From assembly GCF_900519355.1 (NCBI RefSeq), contig NZ_ULHE01000002.1, positions 372,001 through 436,000 on the forward strand: a stretch of 64,000 nucleotides of DNA, in the 5' to 3' direction. A program made the translations under genes and the position numbers. The stretch comes from Corynebacterium lactis. GTDB lineage: Bacteria; Actinomycetota; Actinomycetes; Mycobacteriales; Mycobacteriaceae. Under the pieces are notes generated by a model. That model was not told the origin of the DNA. It was given only the letters and a program-made list of their open reading frames with translations, and did no database searches. Shown here in pieces: positions 1-12,122 of the stretch. Positions within the stretch are counted from its first letter, which is position 1. Every line of letters starts with the position of its first letter.

Positions 1-947
1 TCGCCGTGGTCCTGACCATTCGCTTTCGCCTGAACTACGGATACGGGTGGGGGAGGGCCATCTGGGAGGGTATTTTCCACTCCATCTCGGGCTTCAACAA
101 TGCCGGGTTTGCCCTCTACACGGATAACGTCATTGGCTTCCAGACCGACGCCTGGATCCTGTTGCCGCTGGCCTTCGCGCTGATCGTCGGCGGACTCGGC
201 TTCCCCGTCCTGCTAGAGGCCTGGCGCCACTTAAAGAGCTGGCTCAGCCTGTGCACCCGCGGAAAGCTGCCGCGCCGCTGGTCGCTGACGACGCGATTTA
301 CCATCAAGGGAACCGTCGCGCTTATCGCCGTCGGCACGCTCATGGTGGGCCTGGCGGAGTGGTACGGCGCGATGAAGGAGCTGTCGGTGCCGGCGAAGCT
401 GCTCAACGCGTTCTTCGCGGGCGTGAGCCCAAGGACGGCCGGGTTCAACGCACTGGACTACGCGGACTTCCACCCGTCGACGCTGCTGGGCACGGACATC
501 CTGATGTTCATCGGCGGCGGCTCCGGCGGTACCGCGGGTGGCGTGAAGATCACCACGGCCGCCGTCATCCTGGCGGCGGTCATCGCGGAGGTCCGCGGCG
601 ACAACTCGGTGTCGGTCGCCAGGCGCCGGATTAACCCGCGCGTGCTGCGCCAGGCGCTGGTGATCCTGGCGTTCGGCCTGGGGCAGGTGCTGGTCGCCGT
701 GCTGGCGATCTGCTTCCTGGCGCCGGAATTTTCCACCGACCAGATCCTTTTCGAGGTGATCAGCGCCTTCGCGACGGTGGGTCTGTCCACCGGAATCACC
801 AGCTCTCTGCCGGTGGCAGCCCAATTTATTCTCATTATTCTGATGTTCGCCGGCCGCGTCGGCCCGATTGCGCTCGCGACCGTGCTGGCCGCGCGTTCCC
901 AGCAGCGCATCTTTGAGTACCCGGAAGAGAGGCCTTTCATTGGCTAA
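1..947 (+). CDS. trkH: TrkH/KtrB-type potassium uptake channel subunit, 5' end outside window
   Basis: Membrane pore subunit of a Trk/Ktr potassium uptake system; it moves K+ inward under control of the cytoplasmic TrkA subunit encoded next. The frame is open from the first bases (codons begin at position 3), so the true start lies upstream. Three of the pore-loop filters of this family are visible: SGFNNAGF near the start, SPRTAGFN in the middle and FATVGLSTG near the C-terminus, separated by hydrophobic helices. About 315 codons are present of a protein usually 440-480 residues long, so roughly the first third is missing. The stop overlaps the trkA start by 8 bases, implying translational coupling. 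Confidence 0.9.
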   Translation, partial: AVVLTIRFRLNYGYGWGRAIWEGIFHSISGFNNAGFALYTDNVIGFQTDAWILLPLAFALIVGGLGFPVLLEAWRHLKSWLSLCTRGKLPRRWSLTTRFTIKGTVALIAVGTLMVGLAEWYGAMKELSVPAKLLNAFFAGVSPRTAGFNALDYADFHPSTLLGTDILMFIGGGSGGTAGGVKITTAAVILAAVIAEVRGDNSVSVARRRINPRVLRQALVILAFGLGQVLVAVLAICFLAPEFSTDQILFEVISAFATVGLSTGITSSLPVAAQFILIILMFAGRVGPIALATVLAARSQQRIFEYPEERPFIG

Positions 948-1641
948 TTCACGTTCCAACCCCCTGGCAAGGTTCACCACCACCTTCTCCCGCCGCACGG
1001 ACACCTCCCCGGTGGTCATCCTCGGAATGGGGCGCTTCGGGCAGGCGCTTGGCGAGGAGCTGGTCGCAGGCGGGATCGAGGTGCTCTGTGTCGATCACCG
1101 AGAGAAGATTGTCCAGGAGCTCTCCACCACGTTCGACCACGTGGTCTGCGCGGACACCACCGTGCCGGACGTGCTCGAGCAGTTGGGGGTCGGTGAGGCC
1201 GAGCGCGTCGTCATCGCCATCGGCAGCGACATCGAGGCGTCCCTGCTCACCGCATCCGCCGTGGTGGACATGGGCGTGCCACTGATCTGGGCGAAGGCCG
1301 ACAACACCGCGCACGCGAAGATCCTCGGCCAGATCGGAGTCCACCACGTGGTGCGCCCCGAGGCCGACACCGGCCGCCGCGTCGCCCACCTGATCGGCGG
1401 GAAGGTCCAGGACTTCCTCGAGTTCGACCGCGACTACGCCGTCGGCAAGATCACCCCGCCGATCCAGTGCCAGGAAAAGACTGTGGCGGAAATCAACCAG
1501 TCCGCCCCCATCACCGTCGTCGCCGTGCGCAAGCGGGGCCAGCGCTTCCGCCCCGCGCGTGACGACGACCGCATCTCCGCGGGCGACCTGCTCATTGTGT
1601 CGGGCGCGGTCAGCCAGTTGGAGAACTTCGCCAGCGAGTAG
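940..1641 (+). CDS. trkA: TrkA/KtrA potassium uptake regulatory subunit
   Basis: Cytoplasmic RCK gating subunit that binds nucleotide and controls the TrkH pore. An N-terminal Rossmann RCK domain carries ILGMGRFGQALGEEL, with an acidic residue at the end of strand 2 (VLCVD); a TrkA_C domain follows (VAEINQSAPITVVAV to the end). I chose the TTG at 940, giving 233 residues: an AGAGG Shine-Dalgarno lies about 9 bases before it, and it overlaps the trkH stop as expected for a coupled pair. An in-frame ATG at 868 would add 24 residues of trkH-overlapping sequence and is less likely. Confidence 0.88.
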   Translation: MANSRSNPLARFTTTFSRRTDTSPVVILGMGRFGQALGEELVAGGIEVLCVDHREKIVQELSTTFDHVVCADTTVPDVLEQLGVGEAERVVIAIGSDIEASLLTASAVVDMGVPLIWAKADNTAHAKILGQIGVHHVVRPEADTGRRVAHLIGGKVQDFLEFDRDYAVGKITPPIQCQEKTVAEINQSAPITVVAVRKRGQRFRPARDDDRISAGDLLIVSGAVSQLENFASE

Positions 1642-1690
1642 CTGGCGGGGCCCGGCCAGGGGCGCAGGGGCTGGCTGATTGGGGGCGGGC

Positions 1691-2446
1691 CTACTTGGTC
1701 ACGGCGGCGCGCAGGGCGCGCGCTGCGGTCTCCGGGTCCGCTGCCTCGGTCAGAGCCCGGACCACGACGATGCGCTCGGCGCCGGCGCCCGTGACCTCGG
1801 CGACGCGGGACTGATCGATGCCGCCGATGGCCCACCAGGGCTTGACCGGATCGCAGGCGGCGGTATCGTGCGGATGCACGATGTCGGAGACAGTCTGCTG
1901 GTGTGACTCCGCCGAGCCCTGGGCCCGGAGCTGGCGCACCAGGCTGGCAGCCTGCTGCACGGTCTCCAGGCCGACGGGGGCCCGGTCCGGCTTCGTCGGG
2001 GTGGCCCAGACGGGGCCGATGACCGCATAGTCGATGCCGTCGTCGGCAAGCGAGGCGGCGAACATGTCCAGGTTGCGGTTCGAGCGGCCGATGAGAACCT
2101 CGGGGCCCACGACCTGGCGGGCCTGGGCGGTGGTGAGGTCCTCCTGGCCCAGGTGCAGGATGTCCGCGCCGGTGATGGCGGCGACGTCCGCGCGGTCGTT
2201 GACGGCGAAGAGCCGGCCGTGCTCGGCGGCGACCTCCGCGAGGATTTCCACGGCGGCGATCTCGTCGCGGGCGTCGATCTTCTTGTCGCGCAGCTGGATG
2301 ATGTCGGTGCCGCCTTCGTAGCAGGCGTGCAGGAATTCGCGCAGGTCCCCACGCTGGGAGCGGGAGTCGGTGCAGAGGTAGAGGCGGGCGTCGGAAAGCA
2401 GCGCGCGGCGGGCGGCGCGGGACTTTGCAGAAGGCGTGGCGTTCAT
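1691..2446 (-). CDS. thiE: Thiamine phosphate synthase
   Basis: Joins the pyrimidine HMP-PP and the thiazole phosphate to make thiamine monophosphate. Family motifs are in order: QLRDKK (about residues 51-56, pyrophosphate binding), VNDRADVA, LGQEDL, IGPVWATPTKPD and WWAIGGI. A roughly 25-residue insertion (around RAQGSAESHQQ) precedes the last motif and is longer than usual. The start at 2446 gives 251 residues. It is supported by a TACCAT -10 box six bases upstream and no Shine-Dalgarno, so the mRNA is probably leaderless. An in-frame start at 2524 would read into the divergent riboswitch region. It is transcribed away from thiOSGF and does not share the riboswitch. Confidence 0.92.
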   Translation of the reverse strand: MNATPSAKSRAARRALLSDARLYLCTDSRSQRGDLREFLHACYEGGTDIIQLRDKKIDARDEIAAVEILAEVAAEHGRLFAVNDRADVAAITGADILHLGQEDLTTAQARQVVGPEVLIGRSNRNLDMFAASLADDGIDYAVIGPVWATPTKPDRAPVGLETVQQAASLVRQLRAQGSAESHQQTVSDIVHPHDTAACDPVKPWWAIGGIDQSRVAEVTGAGAERIVVVRALTEAADPETAARALRAAVTK

Positions 2447-2452
2447 GGCCCC

Positions 2453-2458
2453 ATGGTA
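2453..2458 (-). promoter_or_regulatory. -10 box of leaderless thiE
   Basis: TACCAT on the minus strand, six bases before the thiE ATG, with no ribosome binding site between them. Confidence 0.5.
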
Positions 2459-2489
2459 GGCGAGTACCGGCCAATCCGGCAGGGGTCTT

Positions 2490-2592
2490 ATGATGGGGGA
2501 GTACCAATTCCGCGGGAGCCGCATGACGCGGCTGAGAGGGCGAGTATCGCCGACCGCTATACCTGATGCGGATTATGCCGCCGGAGGGAGGA
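2490..2592 (+). promoter_or_regulatory. TPP riboswitch (THI element)
   Basis: Leader of the thiOSGF operon. The conserved elements are in order: GGGGGAG near 2495, CTGAGA at 2532-2537 preceded by a GC-rich P2 strand, GACCGCTATACCTGATGCGG around 2552-2571, then TTATGCCG and GGAGGGA at 2581-2588. The final GGAGGGAGG also serves as the Shine-Dalgarno of thiO, whose ATG is at 2593, so ligand binding would hide the ribosome site directly. This is known biology for the family; the fold was judged by eye. Confidence 0.92.
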
Positions 2593-3839
2593 ATGGCAGT
2601 GAGCACTGCCTATGCAGAAAATGGTGCGTCGACTCGCGCACCCAAGACTGAGCGCCGGGTGGTTGTTGCCGGGGCGGGGATCATCGGGCTGGCGACCGCG
2701 TGGCGGCTGCTGCGCCGCGGCTTCGACGTGACGGTGCTCGACGCGGCGCCGGTGTCGGGGGCGACGTTCGCGGCGGCCGGGATGCTGGCGCCGGTGTCGG
2801 AGGTCGTGTGGGATCAGCCGACGCTCTACCCGCTGATGGTGGAATCCGGGCGGATGTACCGCGAGTTCGCGCTGGCCATCGAGCAGGAGGCGGGGAGCGG
2901 CGTCGGCTATATCGAGAACTCGACGTTCGTGTGCGCAGGCGACTCGGCGGACCGCCAGACGCTGGGTGAGCTGGTGGAGCTCCAGCACGCCATGGGCATG
3001 AGCGTCGAGCGGATCACTGCCTCGGCCGCCCGCCGGGCTGAACCCGCGCTGGGCCCGGGCTGCGTCGGGGCCGTCGATATCCCGGGGGACCACCAGGTCA
3101 ACCCGCGCCTTTTGTGCGACGCGCTGCTGGAGATCCTGGGCGAGCGGGTCGTGCGCGTCGCCGCCGCGGAGGTGCTTTACGACGGCGCCGGAGTCCCCGG
3201 CGGACAGGCCCGCGCCACGGGGCTGCGCGCCACCGACGGCCGAGAGTTCCTCGCCGACGAGGTCGTAATCGCCGCGGGCGTGGACTCCGGGGACGTGTCG
3301 GGCCTGCCCAAGGAGCTGAATCTCCCGCTGCGCCCGGTCTACGGCGACGTCCTGCGCCTGCGCGTGCCGGAGCGCCTGCAGCCGCTGGTCACCCGTACTA
3401 TCCGCGGCGTGGTGCAGGGCCGCCCGGTGTACATCGTCCCGCGTGCCGACGGCACCGTCGTCCTGGGGGCGACCTCCCGCGAGGACGACATGGCGGGGGT
3501 CTCCGCCGAGGGCGTGCACCAGTTGCTGCGCGACGCGTACCGGCTGGTGCCGGGCATCCTGGAATGCGAGATCTACGAGATGACGGCGAAGGCACGGCCC
3601 GGCTCGCCGGACGACGTCCCGATGATTGGCCAGGTCGCGCCGGGCCTGACCGTGTCGACGGGCTACTTCCGCCACGGCATCCTGCTGACCGCGGTCGGCT
3701 CGAAGCTGACGGCGGACAGCGTCTGCGGGACGCTGGCGGATAACGACGCCGGTCTGGTCTCCGCGGTCGACCCGTGGCGGTTCAGCGAGGTCAATGACCC
3801 GCAGCGGTCGACTCAGCCACAGCCCGAGGAGGAGAAGCT

Positions 3840-3843
<4 letters not shown>
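2593..3843 (+). CDS. thiO: Glycine oxidase ThiO
   Basis: FAD-dependent amine oxidase that oxidises glycine to the iminoacetate used in building the thiazole of thiamine. An N-terminal dinucleotide fold reads VVVAGAGIIGLATAWRLL followed by DVTVLDA. The FAD/substrate region carries GRPVYIVPRADGTVVLGAT, and the C-terminal GYFRHGILLTAVG is typical of the DAO fold. 416 residues is slightly long because of a ~20-residue N-terminal tail. I chose the ATG at 2593 because the Shine-Dalgarno in the riboswitch lies just before it; an upstream in-frame ATG at 2566 is inside the conserved aptamer. Its stop overlaps the thiS start. Confidence 0.92.
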
Positions 3844-6272
<2,429 letters not shown>

Positions 6273-6343
6273 CCCAGCCGACGTTATGCCAGGCAGCCGA
6301 CCCTGCTTCCTCCGGAAACCAACCGACTTAATGCCATGAATCC

Positions 6344-6398
6344 GACGTTATGCCAGCGTGTACCGTGGCACAACATCGGTAGCGTGGCATGACGTCGT
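6344..6398. repeat. 55-bp imperfect palindromic repeat, copy 1
   Basis: Begins GACGTTATGCCAGCG and ends GGCATGACGTCGT; the two halves form an imperfect inverted repeat. It differs from the copy at 13566-13620 at only 2 of 55 positions. Partial relatives (GACGTTATGCCAGGCAG at 6278 and a degenerate piece near 6324) lie just upstream. It sits between the converging ends of thiF and the surface protein gene. A run of nine G follows at 6429-6437. Confidence 0.8.
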
Positions 6399-6453
6399 GA
6401 AGCGGCTGCCGGCTGGAGGCTGCCGGCAGGGGGGGGGCTGGGCGCCCGGAGCG

Positions 6454-9400
6454 CTAGCCGCCGTTCTTCTGCGAGCGCCTGATGCCCAGTACGAGCATTG
6501 CACCGCCGGCTGCGGCAATTGCGCCGGTGATGAGCCAGCCCATGGTCGCGGCGTCCTCGCCGGTCTTTGCCAGCGGGCCGCCCTTGCCGGTATTACCGCT
6601 GGATCCGGCACTGCCTCCCTTACCGGAGCCGCTACCGCCGCTGGCGGCCTTGGCCTCGGAGGACTTGGAGGTAGAGGACTTAGAGGCAGAAGCCTGGGAA
6701 GCAGCGGCCTTGGAAGTGGCAGTCTTGCCACCCGCTGTCTTAGCCGTCGAGGAAGCAGCGGAGGCGGACTTCTTTGCATCGGTGGTCGGAGACTTTCCGG
6801 TGCCCGGCGCGATCGGTGCGCCACTAGCACTGTGACCAGTGCCGTTGCCGGCAGATGCAATGTAGTAACCGAAGTCATTTCCGCTGGACACTGGCTGATC
6901 GAGCTTCACCGCAATCCCGCCGGAGCCCTTCTGCGTCGTGCGCTTCGCGCCCTTCAGCGGCGCCTGGTTCTTCTCGTCGATTTCGACGACGTAATCGTCG
7001 TAAGGCAGTGCGTCGAAGGTGTAGGGGGAGTGGGTGGTGGCGGTGCGGGGCTTGCCCTCCTTGTCCTTGACAGGCTCGCCGGGCTTGCCGTGCTTCGCGC
7101 CCTGGCCGTACTTCAGCGATACCTTGACGTCGGAGATGTCCCCTTCGCCCTGGTTGAGTACGCCATTACGGTCCTTATCGAGGAAGACGCGTCCAGTGAT
7201 GGAGCCGGTCTTGGCCTCGGCCTTTTCGGAGTCCTCGGGCTTGCCCTTGCCGGAGTCACCCGGCTTACCAGCGGTGTCTTCAGCGCCCGGGGTCGCGGGA
7301 GAATCTGGAACCTTCGGGTCCTTCTGATCCGGTGCGGCGGTGTCGTCGCGGCCGGTGATGGTGTCGACAATCTTGTCGAGAACACCCGGCTGCTCCGGCT
7401 CCTTGCCGTCCTGGCCAGAGCCCTCCGGCATGGGAGCTGCGGAGCAGTCGATGGGCTGCGACTCGGAATCCTTCAGCACCTGCACGGCGTTGTCCTCGCC
7501 GACGATGAAGCGCAGCGGCTCCAGCGTCGCCAAGGTCTTGCCCTTGGAGGTCGCGCCGATGCACAGCCCGTACAGGCCGGGCTTCGTGAACGTCCACGCC
7601 CCGTGCATGTGTGTGCGCTGCGTGGTCGGCAGGACCATCTTGGCGGGGTCGGCGCTGTCGATGATCGGCTCCAGGCTCAGCTTTCCGCCCTTGTTCGCCT
7701 GGTTCGAAAACGCCAGGCGCCCGCCCTCCGGCTTGACCGGCAGGGTGAACGCGTAGGTCACATCGTCATCGTAGTTGGCGTAGTCCAGATTCTCGGTGGA
7801 AAAACCTGGCCAGACCAGCCCCGACTGCTGGGCCGCGGGCAGCTCGTAGAAGGTGCCGCCGACGGGGCCCAATACGTCGTAGGCGGGGTCGGCGAGGCTG
7901 TCGCCGCGCACCTTAGCTGCGCGAGCTGGCACCTCCAGCGCCACCGAGCGCGCCTGGTGCAGCACCGGGTCGCCCGACTTGGACGTATTCGTCTCGTGCG
8001 CCACCGAAATCAGGTGATTTCCAAACTTCGTCGGAGTCAGCCGAATGTCCACGTGCCCGCTCTTGATCAGGCCGAGCTCGCTCTGGATCGGCTGCGTGCC
8101 GTCCGGGCGCTTGCCGGTGTCCTGGCTCTCATTCGCGCCCTCGCCCTCGCCCGGCTTCGCCGTGTCGCTTGCCGACGGCCGCGTCGTCGGCGTCATCGTT
8201 GCGGTCGGCTTGGTATCGCCGCTGGTCTCGGGCTCCTTGGGCTGGGTGCTCGGGGATGCCGTCGGCGTCGCGGTGGCGGTCGGTGTTCCGGACGGCTCTT
8301 CCGTCGGATTGTCGGCCTCGGTGTCCGGCGCGGGCGCGGGCTTTTCATCCGGATCCTGCTCAGGCTCCGGCGCCGGCTGCTCCTCGCCGACGTCCTTCAA
8401 CGACGGCACACCCTCGTTGCCGAGCGCGGCATAATCCGCCGGAGCCAGCTCGACAGACTTGTTCAGGCCGTTCGCGGCCAGGTCGACCTTCTCGTAATCG
8501 GTCTTGACCACGGGAAGGTTCGAGTACGGGTGCGGCGTGACATCGACGCCGAAGTACCCGTCCTCGCAGCCGCCGAGATCCTTGTCGACAGTCGCAGCCT
8601 CGCCATTGAGGAAGAATTCCTCCGAGCAGCTAGGCGCCGGGTCCTTCTTGTCCTCCGCAAAGCGCAGGCGAACGGTCGCGAGCAGCCCCGGTGACTTCGG
8701 CGTCACCGTGATGCGGTACTTGTGCGCGGCCTCCAGCGGCTCCGCCACAACGTCGACCGAGGTGTCGGAGAAGTTCAGGTCTTCCGGTGTCCAACCGGGA
8801 ACGCGGTGGGGGCCCGGGGTTTCGTCGGCAAGCGAGGCGGAAGTGGCGGTGACCTCGGTGATTCCGGCGGTGGTGCGGTCGTAGGAGAATTTCTCGGAGG
8901 CCCACGCGGCGGTGGGGGTGCCGTCCTTCGGGATGTAGACGGCCTGGAAGTTCGCGGCGCCATCGCCCAGGAAGTCCCAGGTGGCGGCCTTGCCCTCGTG
9001 GACCGGGTACTCGAGGAAGTGGTAGCCGTTCAGGGTGAGGAACAGCGAGCCGTCGTCGGCGCTGTTGCCCGTGGTGAAGGTGATGTCGGTGCCGGTCGCA
9101 TCGCCACCGGGGGTGGTCTCCGCGTGCGGCTGCAGGGTCAGCTTCGGGCCGCTCCCGCTTTCCGACGCCGCCTCGGACGCCCCTGCCCGAGCTGCGGCCT
9201 CGTGGAAGGCCTCGCGCATGTCCGAGATGCGCATCTGGTCCTTGTAGGGGGCCTCCGGCCACTCTCCGCCGACCTGGTAGGCGACCTTGACCTCCTTGGC
9301 GGGCACGGCGTCCTTGGTCTCGGCGTCGCGAGCCGCGGTGCGGTAGGTCAGGACGTAGCGGCCCGGCTTGGTGAAGGTGGTGTACATGTGGCTGTGCCGC

Positions 9401-9983
9401 GGCTGGATGTAGCTGCGGTAGCGCGGGTCGGTGGAGGAGTAGACGCGGCGGGGACCATCGAAGGTTTCGGTGAAGACCTCGACGTCGCCGGGGCCGTCGA
9501 CCTCGACGAGGTCCAGGGCGTAGTTGTAGTCCTCGAAGTCGTAGTCGTCGTTGATCCTGCCGTAGCCGAGGTAGATCGGCAGCTGGTCGACGGACACATC
9601 CTGCGGGGCGGTCCACAGCACTTGGCCCGGGCTGCCGAGCCAGCGCCACTCGTCGCCCGCGGGGACGGTGTAGAGGTGGTTGTCCTTCTTATTGTCGTCG
9701 GAGTCGTTGGGGACCCAGATGACGGTGTTCTCGCCGGCACGGCCGGCGACGGTCACGCCTGTTTGGCCGTCGTTGTAGCTGGGGGCGATGTCGACGTGCG
9801 TCTTCGTCGCGAGGCTCTTGCCCAGGTCGGGGCCCGCGAAGGCCGGCTGCGCCGGGACTGCCAGGAATGCGGAGGTGCCCAGTGCCAGCGCCGCGAGCGC
9901 GGCCAGCGGGCGCCGGAGCGGGTTTGGCGCTGCGGGTTGGGGCGCAGCGGGTTGGGGCGCAGGGTGCGCCGGAAATCTGTCAT
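6454..9983 (-). CDS. Large sortase-anchored cell-surface protein (choice-of-anchor M type), frame break in signal peptide
   Basis: Secreted wall-anchored protein of about 1,176 residues if one base is restored. The ATG at 9981-9983 starts a basic n-region (MTDFRRTLRPNP...). The hydrophobic core (LAALAALALGTSAFLAV, ending PAFA) is in the next frame, read from about 9925 down. The shift falls in a 15-bp repeat whose third unit is one base short. The mature part has two modules ending in His-x-His plus FTKPGxY (HSHMYTTFTKPGRY and THMHGAWTFTKPGLY), resembling actinobacterial surface-anchored repeat proteins. A Pro/Glu/Thr linker, an SdrD-like segment (GRVFLDKDRNGVLNQGE), a Ser/Ala/Lys wall-spanning stretch, and LAKTG with a membrane helix and positive tail follow. 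The ligand is unknown. The palindrome upstream suggests zinc-responsive control. Confidence 0.85.
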
Positions 9984-10011
9984 GAAGTTGTCTCGGTTCT
10001 CGCTATTCGAT

Positions 10012-10030
10012 AATGAAAAAGGTTTTCATT
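10012..10030. promoter_or_regulatory. Zur-like operator upstream of the surface protein
   Basis: Perfect inverted repeat AATGAAAA-AGG-TTTTCATT, 29 bases upstream of the surface-protein ATG, where it would overlap the promoter. The core TGAAAANNNTTTTCA resembles zinc-uptake-repressor boxes of actinobacteria. Assignment to Zur rather than another Fur-family protein is inference; no zur gene is in the window. Confidence 0.55.
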
Positions 10031-10307
10031 TAAGATAAACCGGACGGGGCCTCAAAACCGCATTAGTAAAGCTTCCCTTACCCCTTCAAAGGGGTGTAGT
10101 AGAAAATGTGTGAACCCGACCTAAAAAGTTCGAGACTCTGAATATGTCCGTAATCTGCCCGTAATTGCGCAGAACTTGCGAAACGCCCGAGCCGGTTCTG
10201 TAACGTCAGTAGGCGTTTTGGGGACAAATCCCCAACGCTGGGCGCCGCATCCCACGCAGGATCGCCGACCCAGGAGAGTCGAAAAACCGAAAGGGCGCAC
10301 CCCACTC
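10031..10307. other. Intergenic leader of the BCCT transporter gene
   Basis: About 280 bases with no convincing gene. It contains a short hairpin, GGGGACAAATCCCC, at 10219-10232 and probably the promoters of both divergent genes. I looked for a known osmolyte or potassium riboswitch and could not support one. Confidence 0.4.
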
Positions 10308-12122
10308 ATGGGCTCTACGCAGACGCCACACGACGCTACAGAAGAAGACGGCACCGGAAAGAAGCAGGGGCCGTCGGCAAGCAAACCGAAGAACCTGCTT
10401 CAGCGGCTGCACACGGACCCGCTGATCTTCCTGACCGCGATGGGCTTCATCATCGCGTTCGTCGCGGTCACGGTCGCGCTTGGGCCGACCGCGCGCGACG
10501 CCTACTCGGTCGCGTCGGAGTGGGTGACCACGAACCTCGGCTGGCTGTTCATCGGCGGTGTGTCCGCGTCGTTGATTTACCTCGCCGCGATCTTTGCGTC
10601 CCGCTACGGGCGCATCCGCCTCGGCGATGACGACGAGGAACCCGAGTACAACCTCGCCGAATGGTTCGGCATGCTCTTCGCCGGCGGTACTGGCTCGATG
10701 CTCATGTTCTGGGGCGTCGCCGAGCCGCTGAACCACGCCTTCAACCCGCCGTTCGGCGGCGAGTCCATGACCCGCGAGGCGCAGAACACCGCCATGGCCT
10801 TCACGGTCTACCACATCGGTGTCCACATGTGGGTCATCATGGCGCTGCCCGGGCTGGCGCTGGGCTACTTCATTTACAAGCGGCACCTGCCGCCGCGCGT
10901 GTCCTCCATCTTTGCGCCCGTGCTCGGCGCCCGCATCTACTCCTGGCCGGGAAAGCTTATCGACGCCGTCGCCATCATTGGCACTGTTTTCGGTATCGCA
11001 GTCTCGGTGGGTATGGGTGCGCTGCAGATTAACTCCGGCGCCTCGCGTGTGCTGGGGCTGCCCGAGAACTCGCTAATCCAGCTGATCCTGATCGCGATCA
11101 TCATTATTATCGCGTCCATTTCGGTGGCCCGCGGCCTGGATAAGGGCATCAAGCTGCTGTCCAACGTCAACATCTGGGCGGCGATGGGCCTGATGGTCTT
11201 CGTCCTGCTGATGGGCCCGACGCTGACGCTGCTGCGCCAGGTCGTCGACACCGCCGGTATTTACCTGGACACGCTGCCGCGGATCATGTTCTGGACCGAC
11301 TCCTACGACGTGAACCCGAACTGGAAGCAGGGCGCCTGGACGGTGTTCTACTGGGCGTGGACGATCTGCTGGTCGCCGTTCGTGGGCATGTTCGTGGCGC
11401 GCATTTCGCGCGGGCGTACGGTGCGCGAGTTCATCGGCGGAGTTATTGCACTGCCGACAATCGTGTCGATCATCTGGTTCTCCGTCTTCGGCCGCGCGGG
11501 CTTCGAGTTGGAGACCGCTCAGCCGGGCATCCTGACGAAGCCCGTCGTGGAGGGCGGCGATCCCTCGCCGGCGCTGTTTATCCTGCTGGAGCAGTTCCCA
11601 CTGACCAGCGTCATGAGCGTGTTCGCGCTGGCCGTCATCCTGATCTTCTTCGTCACATCTATCGACTCGGCGGCCATGGTCACCGACATGATGTCCACCG
11701 GCGAGGAGAATAAGGCCCCGACGTTCTACCGCGTCCTGTGGGGCGTGATGATCGGCGCCGTCGCCGCCGCCGTCCTGCTGATTGCGGGCGAGGTGGCGCT
11801 GGAGGCGCTGCAGTCCGTCGTGATCATTATTGGCGTGCCCTTCTTCTTCATCCACTTTGTGATGATGTATTCCCTGTTCAAGGGCATGAGCGACGACCAC
11901 ATGGCCGTGCGCAACCCGGTCACCCGTCAGTGGGGCGTCACGGATACGCCGGAGAAGCTGGAAGCGCACGAGGCCGCGCCCGCGCCGGGTTACGACGCCG
12001 AAGGCAACGAGCTGCCCGCCATCGATTACGAGTACGACGACGAGGGCCGCCTGGTAATCAAGTCCGACGTCGTCATCGACGGCGATATGGGGGTTACGGG
12101 CGAATCGGGCAAGGCACTTTAG
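10308..12122 (+). CDS. BCCT-family secondary transporter (betaine/choline/carnitine-type osmolyte uptake)
   Basis: Inner-membrane sodium- or proton-coupled importer of compatible solutes. About twelve hydrophobic helices are visible, with the family core motifs FYWAWTICWSPFVGMF followed by ARISRGRTVREF, and a glycine-rich first core helix (MLFAGGTGSMLMFWGVAEP). 604 residues from the ATG at 10308 matches BetP/EctP/LcoP-like transporters; an in-frame start at 10176 would run through the leader. The C-terminal tail is long and acidic (DAEGNELPAIDYEYDDEG), whereas the sensor tail of BetP is basic, so it is probably not BetP itself. Its stop codon lies inside a copy of a dispersed repeat. Confidence 0.9.
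   Translation: MGSTQTPHDATEEDGTGKKQGPSASKPKNLLQRLHTDPLIFLTAMGFIIAFVAVTVALGPTARDAYSVASEWVTTNLGWLFIGGVSASLIYLAAIFASRYGRIRLGDDDEEPEYNLAEWFGMLFAGGTGSMLMFWGVAEPLNHAFNPPFGGESMTREAQNTAMAFTVYHIGVHMWVIMALPGLALGYFIYKRHLPPRVSSIFAPVLGARIYSWPGKLIDAVAIIGTVFGIAVSVGMGALQINSGASRVLGLPENSLIQLILIAIIIIIASISVARGLDKGIKLLSNVNIWAAMGLMVFVLLMGPTLTLLRQVVDTAGIYLDTLPRIMFWTDSYDVNPNWKQGAWTVFYWAWTICWSPFVGMFVARISRGRTVREFIGGVIALPTIVSIIWFSVFGRAGFELETAQPGILTKPVVEGGDPSPALFILLEQFPLTSVMSVFALAVILIFFVTSIDSAAMVTDMMSTGEENKAPTFYRVLWGVMIGAVAAAVLLIAGEVALEALQSVVIIIGVPFFFIHFVMMYSLFKGMSDDHMAVRNPVTRQWGVTDTPEKLEAHEAAPAPGYDAEGNELPAIDYEYDDEGRLVIKSDVVIDGDMGVTGESGKAL

Noticed and set aside
2566..2592. Earlier ATG for thiO at 2566
   Set aside because: It lies in the conserved core of the TPP riboswitch; the ATG at 2593 has the Shine-Dalgarno.
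6358..8694. Long plus-strand open frame of 778 codons opposite the surface protein
   Set aside because: Antisense shadow in GC-rich DNA; biased low-complexity composition, no family motif, and the minus strand has a full signal peptide-to-LAKTG protein.
9754..9756. GTG at 9756 as the true start of the surface protein
   Set aside because: It would remove the signal peptide of a protein with a sortase anchor; an excellent signal sequence lies directly upstream in the same frame.
10120..10307. Cyclic-di-AMP or other ion riboswitch before the BCCT gene
   Set aside because: Only a short GGGGACAAATCCCC hairpin is visible; the conserved blocks of known classes were not found.
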